This document shows positions 11,967 to 23,708 of a stretch of 64,000 nt of DNA, in pieces. The stretch is taken from assembly GCA_022559845.1 (NCBI GenBank), contig CM040121.1, positions 345,438,243 through 345,502,242 of the forward strand, read 5' to 3'. The stretch comes from Amorphophallus konjac (taxonomy: Eukaryota; Streptophyta; Magnoliopsida; Alismatales; Araceae). The translations under genes were made by a program, and so were the position numbers. How positions within the stretch are numbered: position 1 is the stretch's first letter; every line of letters starts with the position of its first letter. Below the pieces are notes generated by a model that ran no database searches, was not told the DNA's origin, and saw only the letters and a list, made by a program, of their open reading frames with translations.

Positions 11967-13531
11967 ATTACCCCAAAGGCTGACCTTCCTAGGGACTGTA
12001 CTAATCCTTAGAGACTCAGATGTAACTCATGGAAGCCCGAAACTTGATGAAACCAAAAACCAAAAATGAACATGGTGGTGGTCCCCACATGCCCTTAATC
12101 CCTCTTTAGAGTGTATAAAATACATTTGAAACCATTTTAATGCATCATTGACCCCTAAAGTTTGAGGTTAGGTGCCTACCTTTGAGATGATAAACCGACG
12201 ATCCGGGTATGAAATCCACACCCGAAATCCTCCTAAAGCTTTTCCTTCTGATCTGGGGATGAGTTCCACACCCCAGATCCACCCAAGACTTCACTGTAGG
12301 TTAACCCTTTACGAAATGCCAAGGTTCCTCACTTCTCTTCCTTACCCGAGAGAAGCCGTAGATGGTGGGTGTTGAGGATAGGTGTTGCTAAAGGCTGATC
12401 ACCCTTGGAACCCACTTCTTTATATAGGTTTCATGCCTCAAGGTTCAGCCCAGCCCCCAGGTCACTGGCTTAAAGAGGGGTTAATGCTAAGCATCTCTTT
12501 GGGTTTGAACAGGTGTGACCCTTTGACCGCTGATAATAAATACTAGTGGGCGAACATTTCTTTTGAAAATTAGGTTGGGATGTCTTCATATGAAATGAAG
12601 AGGACTTTTATATCTAACTCTGGGTCATGGTTTCATCAAATTTCATCTACTCTAGCATGAGTTATGATTTTCGTAATATTAACATTATTTCTCCTCTATT
12701 CCAGTCACGACCCTTCGTCTACCTAGTCATAAATGCAAGTGGACGCGCTCTTATATTGGGATTTGGATTTGGATATCTTCAGATGGAATCAAGGGAACTT
12801 CTGGATCTAAATTTGGGTTGTGGTTTCATCGAATATCCTCATTCCTAGACAGAGTTATGATTTTTGCAAGATTAACATTTATGCTCCCTCATTCCAGTTG
12901 CGACCTTTCGGTAGCCCGAGGTAATCCGGGTATATCTCTAGCATCCAGACAGTATTTGGTCTCATCCTCAACATATAAGTTATAGCTAACATCCCATTAA
13001 AAATTATGGACTTCGTTTTAGGTCCTTTCATAAAACACACACGAAGTTATGAATTTCTGATTAATTATATTCGAATTCTCCTAACAGTCACACCTCTTCG
13101 TGACAGCTGGCAACAAATTGGCTCAGAACCTCGGGTTCTGGTGCGAATTGGGTTTCCATGTCAACAGAAGGGTTTGGGATAAGGGCCCAAGCTTTCTAAT
13201 GAGCCTAGTTTCATCCCATTTGGTTGGCTGTGGACCAAGATATCCTTATTTTAACAGGTGACTGTGTTTTCTATAATAATTTCGGCCCATTATCATAATT
13301 CCTTCTTATCTCCTATTAGGCCCACTTTTTAGAAGTTATACTCTTCATCAAAATTGTTCCTTACCTAATGGTCGTTGTATGGGCTTTAGTTTCACCTAAT
13401 TCTGACCTCTCTATATTAAGTTATGAATTTCCTAATGATCCTTCAATAATCTGTCCAGATTTCTAGCTTATTGAGTTCATGGGCCCGAGTTGTTTTCATT
13501 TCGGCCTGTGCCCAAATTGGTGGTCATAACA
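11967..13531 (-). mobile_element. Gypsy LTR G, right part
   Basis: This is the continuation of the LTR broken at 2083. From about 12080 it aligns with 46850-47771 and 54730-55648: the CCCTTAATCCCTC block, the TTTGAGGTTAGGTGCCTACC block near 12160 and a TATA box near 12420 (minus sense). It ends GGTCATAACA at 13531, matching GGTCATTACA at the end of LTRs E. No polypurine tract follows, so 13531 is an outer edge. Confidence 0.85.
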
Positions 13532-13883
13532 CCTAGTGAGTGGCTCAAGCCTCTACCTATCTTTGAGAGTGACACCTTCGGAGAGCCTTCACCAATCAGC
13601 TTGAGAGCTTGACGTAAGTACACGGAGGCAATACAGGACAAGCATGGTAGCATCGCCGACAAGAGGGTGTGCCCGAGCTACCTTGAGAGGCTGAAGAGCC
13701 ATTCCCCGACTAGTGACACGGAGTTGAGTTTGGAGATCGTGACTTGCCCGGAGCTGCATTTGGCGTACTACTTTCCCGGTGGAACCATACTCGACGGGGT
13801 CGAGTTTTTCCCACGCCGGGGGTATGATGGGGACATCTCCTACCCGTCCACACTTTTTCGAGGCTCCTGATGATCGCCAGTAG
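13532..13883 (+). other. Unassigned segment with a short coding-like stretch
   Basis: This GC-richer flank lies between LTR G and LTR J. A frame from about 13615 to 13870 reads as KYTEAIQDKHGSIADKR, then VCPSYLERLKSHSPTSD and onward to a stop after GYDGDISYPSTLFRGS. I do not recognise it. It could be a remnant of the DNA into which G inserted, or the 3' end of the J interior. A stop lies just upstream of the frame and no start is evident. Confidence 0.35.
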
Positions 13884-16058
13884 TGCTACATCTTGTTCGC
13901 CACTTAATTTCGAGTCATAGCATGTAATGTTTATTTTATTTGAGTCTCTTTATATGTAATTTTTCCTTTTTGAGTCACTTAGTCAGTTAATGGGTCATTA
14001 GAATGGTTAGTGGAGTCAATTGGGCCCAACTAGTGGGCTAGGCCCAGGGGCACCCCTCCCTTGGACTTGTTGGTCATTTGCTTATTTGTCAAGGTCAGTT
14101 TGGTCAAGAGGAAAGTTGAGTGCCTATAAATAAACCACAACCCCTCCATTGTAGAACTAATGCTTTGAGAATTAGAAAAAAATTCACATTTGAGTGAAAT
14201 CGTCCCCCCTCTTCAAGTGGAGTGTGACTCTCCCCTTTCTCTCTCTCTCTCTCTCTCTCTCCAAGAGGGGTGCACCCCTTTCTCTCTCCTCCCCCTCCCA
14301 CCTACTTTCTCTCTCTCCTCCCCCCATTCAATAGTCACCACAACATCCCACAACACCTCTTTACTCCACCCCTAGCCCCAAGGGAGAACCCACCAATCTC
14401 CAAGCCACCCTCCAACCCCCAACCACCCACTACCCTTTCCCAAGCACCCTTCCATCTCCCCAAGGCTGAAAGGGTTCAAACCCTAGGCCAAATTTGAATC
14501 TCCCTCCTTTGCTAGCTTCCCCTCACCCCTCCTCAACACCCCCTTTCTACCCTGGTCGCCCTCCCCATTTCCCCTTGCTTCCCTTGGCCATCCCACCCTC
14601 ATACACACAACCCTACACCATCAGCCTACTCCCAGCTTGCAGGCAGTAGAGTACTAGCGACTTTCTGAGGCTGCCACATTATCACCAATAAGCTTCAGAG
14701 AGTGTACCATATACTAGTGGAATCATCGTCCAGTCTACTTTACAAATGAGGTGGTCCCGCCTTGGTCTGATTTCGTGGCTGCCTAGAGGAGTCTTCACCG
14801 CCGGACTGCACAATTCCTTCATGGCAGACACCCAACTGTAGCTTGCAGAGGCTACCAGGACCAGTACCTTGAAGATATTGGAGCAGTGCTTGGCTTAAGA
14901 CTTCTGCTACGAGTCCCCTTTCATCTCCAAGAAGCGGAGCATCGTTTGGAGCCCGAAGCAAAAAGTTCCAAATTTCCTACCCCGAGTGCGCAGGTCAGTC
15001 CAAGTGAAGACAGATTCGACCACCTTCCACTGCTCTGGCCCTCGTGGTCTACTCCGACCTCCTCTGGCAGCCCCGTGGGTCTCCGTTCGAAGAGAACTTG
15101 ACCAAGAATGCAACGGTCCTGATCTCGGCATGAACTGAGTGCGGGAGTGGTCATGACCACCTTCTCTTCCAACAATAGCGGTCCAGACACTACTAGGAGC
15201 AGAGTGCAGTAGTCCTGATCCTGTCCCTGCCCCGGCTTTCGTCGTCATCAAGAAATTATCCAATAATTCTGACGTCCTCCTTGGCCAAACCAGGAGATTT
15301 TGGCGCTAGTTTCATCAACAAAGGATTCTGGGAGAGCCCGTGGCAGCACCGACAGTGACTGCCTATCTAGCTGTTCCTGAAGCTGGCAGAACCGGGGAGC
15401 TCGGCAATTCGGCTTCTAGCTTAGTTTTTCCCCCACCCTGCCTGGCCGGCTGACCACTCCTCCCTACGTGGAGGTAGTTTTAGATGTAATTTCAATAAGT
15501 CCCCGCCCCGAGATCCCCCTCCTGCGAGAGGTGTAGTGGTGTAACATTTTAATTTTCAGGTCAAAGCTACACTGACGCGGCGTGCGGATGCGTACCCACG
15601 CCTCCCCGCTCGCCCTCGTCTCCGGCCAGGATCAACGTATTCACGTAGATCAGGTGAGCTTGTAGTCACTTCTCTTTGCTGGTATTCCTTGCTTAATTAG
15701 TATTGTCTCTTAGCTCCGTCGGACGGTGAGAGAGTGCCCGGTCCCAAATTGCCATCAAATTGAGCGACCACCGCGGAGCGAGTTGTGAGAGAGACCCTAC
15801 AATCCATGCCCTTGACATGCTAGCCGCCCATGAAATTAGGCATCCCGGGCCCTTAGGGGTTCAGCCTCAAGCTTGCCAAATCCCTCCGGAGCATCAAAGT
15901 CCCACCCCGGACCCTCTCCATCATCACCGGGTTGCCCACGGGCACTTGTGTGCGTTACGCGGGTGAGTCCGCTTAAGTGATATCACCGGGTACGTTGGGT
16001 TGCTTGCGAGTCATAGGTCCAAGGATCATTGACCTAGTGGCTATCACCCCCAAGGTGG
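13884..16058 (+). mobile_element. Gypsy LTR J (same family as LTR A)
   Basis: It starts TGCTAC and aligns with LTR A (18539-21217). Shared blocks are ATTTGAGTCT..TATGTAATTTT, the GGGCCCAA/GGCCCAGGGGCACC block, CCTATAAATA (TATA, 14125), a (CT)n tract at about 14237-14262, and the GCGTGCGG..GCGTACCCAC block near 15580. The right edge lies between about 16055 and 16080, where K begins. No PBS follows, so J is a solo LTR or was cut by K. No LTR sequence here codes for protein. Confidence 0.75.
14237..14262. repeat. (CT)n microsatellite in LTR J
   Basis: An uninterrupted CT run follows the TATA box by about 110 bp. The related LTR A has a shorter CT run at about 18876-18893, so the microsatellite is an inherited part of this LTR family. 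Confidence 0.85.
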
Positions 16059-16755
16059 TGTCACATCATCATCACATCAGAGAAGGGGAAAGAAAGAGAA
16101 GACTATAGCAAATGCTCAATTGCTCTTTATTAATTTCTGAGGAAGTGAAACGCAGTACAGGATTGGCAAAGAACAAAAGAACTGACATAAATCAGAGAAA
16201 CCACAGAACAGCGGGAAATGGAGGTTTTAGCCCAGGATGGGCGTGCTCTGGTGGGGAGACCCACCTTCCGTAGCAGTGGCTTCGATTCTCCTCTTCTTGT
16301 CTTCTCTGCTCCCCTCGGCCTCTCTGTTCTTTTCTTTCCTCGACTTCGCAGGCTCTCCGGTGGCTCTCTGGAAAGGTCTTCTCTCGAAGATGATCCCTTC
16401 TTTTCCTTTTTTGTTTTAAGCAGAGGCTTTTATAGAGCAAGGCCTTCTTCTAAGATGGCAGCAAAAGGCGGAAGTGGCTTACCCGACGGCAGGGGCACGC
16501 CCTGGCCACCGGATCAGGGGTGGCTGCCGGATCCAGCCCAATCCTTGGCCCATTCAAGTGGATTTTGGCTCATTTGACCATTCCTTGGCCCCTATAGTCT
16601 ACTTAAGCCCTTTTTGATGATTTTAGGCCCATCTTTTGCCCAGAAAAATAGTTGGTCAACTAACTAACCTATCTTTATTGTCTGGTCTTTTGCTTGCTTC
16701 TTCGGGGTTTGAACTCTCGGGTCTTGCTTTAGCAGCTGTCCCTTGTAACTGAACA
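16059..16755 (-). mobile_element. Short LTR K, minus sense, Tat/Ogre-like layout
   Basis: Read on the minus strand it starts TGTTCAGTTAC and ends GATGTGACA. It has a TATA box CTATAAAAGCC near 16430 and a polyadenylation signal AATAAAGAGC near 16125, followed by a short U5. A purine-rich tract lies just outside its sense start at 16756. The compact 697-bp LTR differs from the 2.2-3.5 kb LTRs around it. I infer a Tat-lineage gypsy from layout and from the antisense gene next to it; no pol is present to confirm. Confidence 0.5.
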
Positions 16756-16780
16756 TCTTTTCTTTTCTTCTTTTTCTTCG
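16756..16780 (-). promoter_or_regulatory. Polypurine tract of element K
   Basis: On the minus strand GAAGAAAAGAAAAGA abuts the LTR start TGTTCAG. This marks 16059-16755 as a 3' LTR and the bases above 16780 as internal sequence. Confidence 0.5.
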
Positions 16781-16925
16781 GTCCCATATTTTATTCGGCT
16801 TCCGCCATTCTTTTTCTTCTTTTTCTTCTTTCCTTCTCTACCGACATAAGAGCACTCGATCGGAGCCCTTTTGTCCTTTGCATTGGCCTGCAGCCTCTTC
16901 ATCCTCAGGCTCTTCTTTGACCGAC

Positions 16926-17406
16926 ATGGGGAGTCAGGAGGAGATATCCCTTGCTGCTCAACCTACGGTGATTGACCAGGGGCTGGAGGTGACTCAAGTG
17001 TCATCTCCATGTGAAGCGGGAGCTCGGAGTAGTGTCGAGCTTGATGGAGGTACTTTCCCATTTGTTGCACTGGGTTTTAATAAGAGGCTTACTAGCGCTC
17101 TTACCATTGTTGTAACTTTCTGTCTGTTTGTAGCAACTTCAAGTGTCATTAACACTGAAACATCAGTCGTCCCCTGACTAGGGGAAGAATGGCCGGCCGC
17201 TCCACAACCCCCAGAGCCTTTTGCTGGAGCGGAGATTGCTGACTCACTGATCCGATCGCTGGAGAGTCATCTCAGGAGCGACCTTCTCCTGACGATCGAA
17301 GTCATGCGAGTGAAACTAACAGACTTGACAACATGCGATCATGTCCTTGGCTTTCACCGCGAGCCATGGATAGCTGTTTTGAGCGAGTATGGGCCGAGTT
17401 CGTGTG
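16926..17406 (+). pseudogene. Spliced ORF remnant antisense to element K
   Basis: From ATG 16926 the frame reads MGSQEEISLAAQPTVIDQGL and continues to 17049. A GAG|GTACTTT donor at 17050 and a pyrimidine-rich TTTGTAG acceptor ending at 17133 define an 84-nt candidate intron. After it, the same frame continues with one TGA stop (17175) and then about 75 open codons with LGEEWPAAPQPPEPFAG and REPWIAVLSEYG. It ends exactly where LTR I begins. Antisense extra ORFs between pol and 3' LTR are described for Tat-lineage gypsy elements, some encoding plant mobile domain proteins. The position fits, but I cannot confirm the domain. Confidence 0.4.
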
Positions 17407-18538
17407 TGTAACGGCCTAAGATCCGGATATCGGGAATAACCCGATACTATTCGAATCCTGGCCCGCCGCCCACAAGTCGGAGGGCTCGGAAGGCCTAAAA
17501 GGATGTGTGTGGAGGTACACATAAATAAGAAATAAAGTAGGAACAATAATATAATAACAATTAAATAAACTAACTATAGAGTCTAGTCCAAATAAAGTAC
17601 AGTCTAAGGCAAAGAAACGTAATCTAATGCCGAGTGAACACTCGGCCCGGTGAGCTGGCAACTATGAACCTCTGCGCTGCACCTCCGATCCCTGATGAGG
17701 AACCGCCACACCTAAAAAGCAGGGGGTGAGCCTCGTCTCACTGGCTCAGTCAGGGTCCCGCGGAACCCCAACCGTAAACACGGTGACGGAAAGCAGCAAC
17801 AACAGCAGGAACATTAACGACGGTGGCCGGTAAAACATCGGCTCTACAACTACTCCTATTGTACCGGAAAACACACCCAGATCTCACAGTTGGGGGACCA
17901 CCGGACTAATGGGAAAACTCTGGCTACGCTGCCAGAAGAACCACCACGACAACGCTATCGTGGAGGCCCGTCCTTGCTGACTAAGGCCTAGCCTAAGACC
18001 ACGCGGCCTGGGAACGCAGTCACGACCTCACCATCGTGAACCCTATACTATCTAGGGAAAGCCCATGGTAATGCTATCGAAAACCCTAGACTTTGGTGTC
18101 GGAAGGACACTCAGAAACCACCCGAAGAAACACGGAGAAACTCGTCTCACGTGGCAGAAGCAATGCCCCCTAAAAGCAAGGCCAGATGCATCCACTAACG
18201 GCTTAGTCCGTGCCTTAGGTGTCTCCCTCACCCCGGGCGACACTGAGACACCGTACTAGTAACCACAGAATAAGGGTCTAGTCGGGGTTGTGCTCGTCGA
18301 GTAGTCCCCGATGATGTGTGCACACACAAATTGACAGCACGAGTCAGGCACTCTAGCTGGTTTTCCTCCCGGCCCGGACTCGAGCCGCTATAGGGGATGC
18401 CTTACGGCAAACCAGCCTAAAAATTGTCTCTCTCGAGTGTAGCTCTCTACCTACCCCAGGTGGGTCAGCACACGCATGCCCAGGCAAGCCACTGTAGCTC
18501 TCCACCTACTCCCAGGTGGGTCTAATGAGGACATCCCA
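17407..18538 (-). mobile_element. Partial gypsy LTR I, minus sense
   Basis: It begins TGTAACGGCCTAAG, like the ends of LTRs E (TGTAATGCCCCGAG). Read on the minus strand it has CTGACTGAGCC followed by a TTTTTAGG acceptor-like site (17710-17754), the same block found in LTRs C, D, E, F and G. The other end is not recognised because element A starts at 18539, probably inside this LTR. The flank on the left is GTGTG. Its short ORFs show no codon structure. Confidence 0.6.
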
Positions 18539-21217
18539 TGCTACCGTTTATTTTTTTTCGTCATATTATGTGTTTTTTTACTTTATTTGAGTCTATCTAT
18601 GTAATTTTCCTTTAATTGAGTAAGTTGAATAGGTTAATGGGTCAATAGGTTAGCCTAAATAGTCTATTGGGCCCAATTAGATGGGCTGGCCCAGGGGCAC
18701 CCCCCCTTCAACCTATCTGGTCATTAGTAGCTTTGTCAAGGGTATTCAGGTCATGGAAAAGTTAAGGGCCTATAAATAGGACCCAACCCCCTCCATTGTA
18801 AACAATTTTTGATGCATTAAGAAATACAAACTCCCTTGAGCAAATATCTCTCCCCCCTCTAGGAGAGGATTCACCTCTCTCTCTCTCTCTCTAAAGGGGG
18901 CACCCCCTTCTCTCTATACCTCTCTTCTCTCTCTAGGTCACCCCCCTCTCTCTCCTCCACATCACCTCCACCTCGGTCCATTCCCCTCTTGCCACATCAC
19001 TCTTCTCTTGCCACTTCACCCTCCACCTCACCTTCACCCCTCATATTCCCCACCCCTCCATTACTTCCACATTAATCCTCCCACAGCCCCCAAGAGTCTC
19101 CCCCCTCTCCCAAGGAAGAATCCCACTCTCCCAAGCACCCCTTCACAGCCACACACACCCTTCTACATCCCCAAGACCCTCCATTGAATGCCCATTGGAG
19201 AAAATTGAAACTAGCTCTCCCTCCCAAGCCAACCTGCACCCTGCCCTCTCCTCCTCCCTCATACCTGCGACCCCAACTCTTCCCCCTACTAGATCTGCCC
19301 CCCAGCCCTCTCCTCTCTTCCCCCTAGCCTAGTGCTCACCCTCCCCATCTCCCCTTTCAACCAAGGAAAGCCCCCCAACCCTTCCCACCATGTCCTCCCT
19401 CTCATTCCCCCTCTTCTCGCTCCCTATCCCCCCATGCTACGCAGTCTACAGTCACAGCAGAACCGATGACCCTATTGCAGCGCCGTCCCCGCCACCATTG
19501 AGGATCTCCTGGTGTCCAACTTTGCACCGGCAGATTCTAATCCAAGCTAGCTTCACCACGGTAGTTTGTGAACTCACATTCGATGTCGGAGCTGTTCGGG
19601 GGAGCATTTCTCGCGTGACTGCGCAAGTAGACTCCAGTCGGCGATCAAAAAGAGTTGCAGAGAGTGCCATGGCTTACTCCCACATCTCCTGGTTTGGCCC
19701 TTTGGTGAAGCCCAACTAGGGACATTCAGATTTCATTCAAGACCAATCTTGCTCCATTCACATTCCCCGTTCGCAAGCCAACTCAGTTCAGCAAGCCGAC
19801 CCGACTGCGTCCCAGCAACATGGTCGACCACAGAAGGTGCCCCGGTTTCCCCCCACCACGCCTGACTCTACCCTTTGGTGGCGTTCAACTAGGGATGCCC
19901 CTCTCTCAGTCAAGGCTTGTCTTGTCCCAATCCGACTTCCTTGCTGAGATATTCCTCCTCGACAAGGTGCCTCTGTCCAATAGGCGACCTAGATGGCACG
20001 ATCTCACGAGAATCGACAGCATTGACACTCCTCCAATCAGATCGAGGCCATTCCAGCTCCAGCTTGTCCTAGAGACGTTCCTCTTCGTAACGAGGCTAGA
20101 CTCAATCATATCTAGTATCGAAACTGCAAGTTTTAGCTCCGATAAGTCAGGTCTGCACTCCTATCTCTACGCCCTGTTCAGCCATGCCGGCGTTTAGAAG
20201 TTGCTGCTGATCCATACGGATGAGATTCATAGAGATTTTTGGTCGAGTCGTACTATAGTCAGCCCTCTTTCAAGCGAACCTGGTCCCGGTTCGTTTCGAC
20301 TTCACAGCTGGGAGTACTGCCCCGACCAAGAAGCCTCTGGTATGCAGAAAGCAGCCTATGTGCAGTCTCGCAGGAATCTGCGACCCTGAATCGACCAACC
20401 TCTGATCATGGAGGTTCTGCTTCCTAGTGCATCCCAAGGTGAGCGGTTTTACAGCTTCACTGATCTCGTCTCCTTTGAGCTTCCCAGTAGGGAGTACCGC
20501 TTTCAGCAATTCACCGGTGACAGACTGCATGGACAGGAAGCCAGACTGCACAGGCTGAAAGCCGATCTTCTTCGACCACCCCCGTTCCCCCCGCGCCTGG
20601 CCAGCTGAACACCCCTCCCTACGTGAAGGTAAATTTTGGTTGTAACAAGGTTTATCCCCACCCCATGATCATCCCTCCTACATGAGGTGTAGTTGTGTAT
20701 TGATCTTGCCGCAGGTCAAGCTTCCCCGACGCAGCGTGCGGGTTGCGTACCCACTCTCCCCCGCTCGCCTTCGTCTCCTACCAGAATCAATTTCTTTAAA
20801 CCAGTTGGGTAAGCGTTTGGTTCCCCTCTCTTGGTCATTACCTTTGCTTATTTCGCATCATATTTCTCTGTCCGTCGGTTAGTCAATGAGTGCTCGATCC
20901 CACTTACATGCTTGTGTTCATCCACCGCGGCGAGAGTAGAGCGAACCATCACATAACCCACGCCGTCGACGTTCTGGCCGCCCACTAATCGTGGAAGTCC
21001 TAACCCCTCCACAGGTCAGCCTGAGCCTTGCCACACCTTGGAACAACAAGGTCCCGCCCCGGACCCCACGGTCATCCCGGAATTGCCATCGAGAAAGAGT
21101 GTGCACCGCGTGAGCGCTATCGCCAACCTTGAGTCTGTTGCTTATCTATGTGCTTGCGAGTCTAGGTCCGAGGGTCACTCGGGTCATCCCATTGCACCCG
21201 TAGGTCATCTCACATCA
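18539..21217 (+). repeat. 5' LTR of element A
   Basis: It starts TGCTACCG and ends TCTCACATCA, 2679 bp, directly followed by AG and a PBS. It carries CCTATAAATAGG (TATA) near 18770, a CT tract near 18880 and an acceptor-like CCGCAGGTCAAG near 20712. LTR J is a diverged copy, with TTTTCAGGTCAAAG in the same place. Confidence 0.8.
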
Positions 21218-21219
21218 AG

Positions 21220-21231
21220 TGGTATTAGAGC
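21220..21231 (+). promoter_or_regulatory. Primer-binding site of element A
   Basis: TGGTATTAGAGC lies two bases after the LTR and differs from the initiator-Met tRNA complement by one C-to-T change. Confidence 0.88.
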
Positions 21232-21370
21232 AAGTCATTGACTTGTTCTCACAAGTCAAGTCCTAGGGCACACTTGCATTAGAGTCATCATTGGGCCACC
21301 CCGAGCATCATCACTTCCCCATTAGCATGGCTACCTCATACCAGTCACATCCTTCTTCTCACCTTTCCCA

Positions 21371-21825
21371 ATGGATCCCAAACCCCATGGAATCCCTGCT
21401 GCCAACATGGTTGACCGCATCGACTCCCTCATAGAGGCCATGCCCAATGTTTTCGGATGGCTTGATGATATCACTGTCCGACTCAATCCACTTATGGGAA
21501 ATGGGCCCGCACCAAGGGTGAATGAGAGTTACCCCCGGGAAAATCTAGATGACCACCTCTTGGAGCTCTTGAAAGTCAAAAGCCCCGCCTTTGATGGATC
21601 CTACAACCCAAGCCTCTATCTAGATTGGGAGGTTTATATGGACCAATAATTAATTGGTATCCCTTGACCAAAGAGAGGAAAGTGAGGCCGGCCAAAATGC
21701 ACCTCTCCGAGCAAGCCAACAATCGTTGGCTAATTGTTGAGGGTTTAAGGAGGATCCACGGACAAGCCCCGATTGACACTTGGGAGGAACTGAAGGTCGA
21801 GCTTAGGAAGGACTATGCTCCCTGA
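21371..21825 (+). pseudogene. gag: Gag remnant of gypsy element A
   Basis: The frame from ATG 21371 begins MDPKPHGIPAANMVDRIDSL and reaches FDGSYNPSLYLDWEVYMDQ, the usual start of the gypsy Retrotrans_gag domain, before a TAA stop at 21649. A different frame then continues with PAKMHLSEQANNRWLIVEGL and a gag-like WEELKVELRKDYAP ending at 21825. This is one gag broken by a stop and a frameshift. The remaining gag, including any zinc knuckle, is not recognisable. It would have formed the particle shell. Confidence 0.75.
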
Positions 21826-21933
21826 CACTCCCCTTCCTACCCGGCTAGCCATAACCTAAGGAGCACGACAACCCCTCCATCCCCACCCGGCCAACCTAAG
21901 GTCACCATAACGGCCCAATCACCACAACTCCCC

Positions 21934-23157
21934 ATGGGCCCTACCTCTACCCCTCCACCATCCCCCATGAAGAACACACCCCCCAACATCAACCAACCCA
22001 AGCTCCCTCACCCATCCCACCTCCCACTCCATACCCCAACCTGGCCCTATCATAGACCCCCCCTACTTCCACTCCCTACCCCAACCCAATCCCACCCTAG
22101 CCTACCACCCTGGGTGCACCATTTGTCAGCTACCACCACCCCACCCACCAAAGACCTTCCCATCCCATTTGTAGCGAAAGTCGTGGCCCACACACCCGAC
22201 CACCTGGAGATAGAGAACACCTCAGACCCTCTCCCTACCCTTGAGGAAACCCATGCACAAGTCGAGGACGGAGCCCTGCATTTTGATCTCCACTCTACGC
22301 CATCCACTCTAATTGAGAGCGAACTCATCTTGAGTGGGCCCCTTGTTAGTTGGCTAGAGAAGAGCATGATTCATGATATTAGGGTCCACATTTGTCCTCC
22401 CATGGAGCAAAACCTCCCTATGGTGCCCTGTAATTCTCATCACACCACCATCCAATCCTACTATGATGTAGAGACTATGGATGACCTTATCAAGGGTCTA
22501 GAATGGCAACTAGAACTAACCAGCATGTTGACCCTAGGGACCGACTGACCTAAAAGCCTTAGTCTCATTCACATATGTGTTGGTTCCATCACCTCAGTCT
22601 GTACCATTGGATGCTACACTAGTGACCTCCTTTTATTCCTCCCTACACCAGAGGAGCCCGGCCTTATCCATAATCTGGAACTTGTTGTCTCGGGTAGGAA
22701 GCCGATCCATCCCATAGAGGCCAATGTCCCACCGCCCTTTACACATAGGGATAACTAATCACACATTGGGGAACTTATGATGTGGGAGCATATAGGGGAA
22801 GACCTTACTGTCCCAAGTCATGCTTTTTTTGATCCCTTTGATCCCATTGATTGGGAACCATGGCACCCTCCTATCTCTTTCCCCTCCTACTCCACTATCG
22901 ACCACCCATCACCTCCCACACCCACACCCACCCCTACATGTCTATTGGGCCCAACACCCATCTTTGGGATCGAACCATATGCCTCCCTATGCTCAACCCC
23001 AATCGAGGAACCCACCCTGTCATTGGTTCTGCCAGTTGGCACGGACCCAACCCACATGGGAGAGCTTGTAGACTGGGTATTTACATGTCAAGTGTTTGAA
23101 GGGACACACTTCCCCAAAAGCCTATCCCTGCTTGATCCTTTTGATCCCTTCTTCTAG
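21934..23157 (+). pseudogene. Proline-rich coding remnant of element A
   Basis: Two long frames are separated by a stop-containing stretch at 22549-22776. The first (204 codons, 21934-22548) opens with a P/S/T/H-rich region and ends in an acidic part with SGPLVSWLEKSMIHD. The second (126 codons, 22777-23157) has PFDPIDWEPWHPP and a PTPTPT run. I do not recognise a family. It lies where gag-C, protease and RT would be in an intact gypsy, so it is probably a non-autonomous element's own spacer protein or a captured sequence. Nothing ties it to a host gene. Confidence 0.45.
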
Positions 23158-23250
23158 GAACCTCTCAACCCACAAACCCCACCCCAGCCATTCCTAGAGA
23201 TCAACCCCTTCACCCATTCCCAAGTCAGCTACACAAGGGCCAAACAAACC

Positions 23251-23708
23251 ATGGCTTTGCTTTCACACATACAAAGGAGTTTGATTAGAAAGAAGTCCAT
23301 CATATGGATAGAATCACATGCATCACAATGTCTGGCATCACATAGGGGTGACAAAGTAGGTCCTCCGACAACCACTCAACTTGGTAGAGAGCCTATGCAT
23401 GTGAGGACCACATACGGGTGCCCCGATCCTCCAACCTATGGTAGGAAACCTAGGCATGATAGGACAACATTTGGATGCCCCGGTCCTCCCATACCAATCA
23501 AGTCTAGGAACAATAAGTCCACTTTTGGGTGTCCGGGACCCCCGATATCCACTAGAAAGTCAACACTCACAAGGTCCTTTGCACAACACCTCCCAGAGTT
23601 GCATGATGACTATTGCAAGCACATAGGAAAGAGCAACAAGGCTTACAAAAGGCAAGTTGATACTCATAGGCGCCACTTGGAATTCCAAGTAGGCAATTCT
23701 GCGATGGT
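23251..23708 (+). pseudogene. pol: Integrase C-terminal remnant of element A, first half
   Basis: The frame ends with KAYKRQVDTHRRHLEFQVGN followed by SAMV, the standard gypsy integrase tail (cf. DNRRRDLEFQVGD in D). It is cut at TSD ATGGT by element B. The continuation is at 38900. Upstream of the tail the frame carries three near-repeats of a TFGCPGPP-like motif that are not integrase. The catalytic core is missing. Confidence 0.75.
23395..23555 (+). repeat. Three 54-57-bp repeats encoding GCPGPP-like motif
   Basis: GGTGCCCCGATCCTCC (23418), GGATGCCCCGGTCCTCC (23473) and GGGTGTCCGGGACCCCC (23528) recur in the same frame at about 55-57-bp spacing. They give YGCPDPP, FGCPGPP and FGCPGPP. Confidence 0.7.

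Larger units (their letters stand above)
18539..23708 (+). mobile_element. Gypsy element A, 5' part (LTR to integrase tail)
   Basis: This is an old, internally deleted Ty3/gypsy element. After the LTR and PBS come gag remnants, a proline-rich coding remnant and then the integrase C-terminal region, with no protease, RT, RNase H or integrase core between. The element is cut at 23708 by B and resumes at 38900-39075, where D cuts it again, so its 3' LTR is not in the window. It is the outermost host of the nest. Confidence 0.8.

Noticed and set aside
15760..15966. Frame in LTR J with HALDMLAAHEIRHPGPLG as a conserved peptide
   Set aside because: The matching stretch of LTR A (about 20920-21110) has stops and shifts, so similarity is at DNA level only.
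21934..22548. Proline-rich frame as a host cell-wall protein gene
   Set aside because: No signal peptide, no SP4-type motif, and it lies inside element A between gag and integrase remnants.
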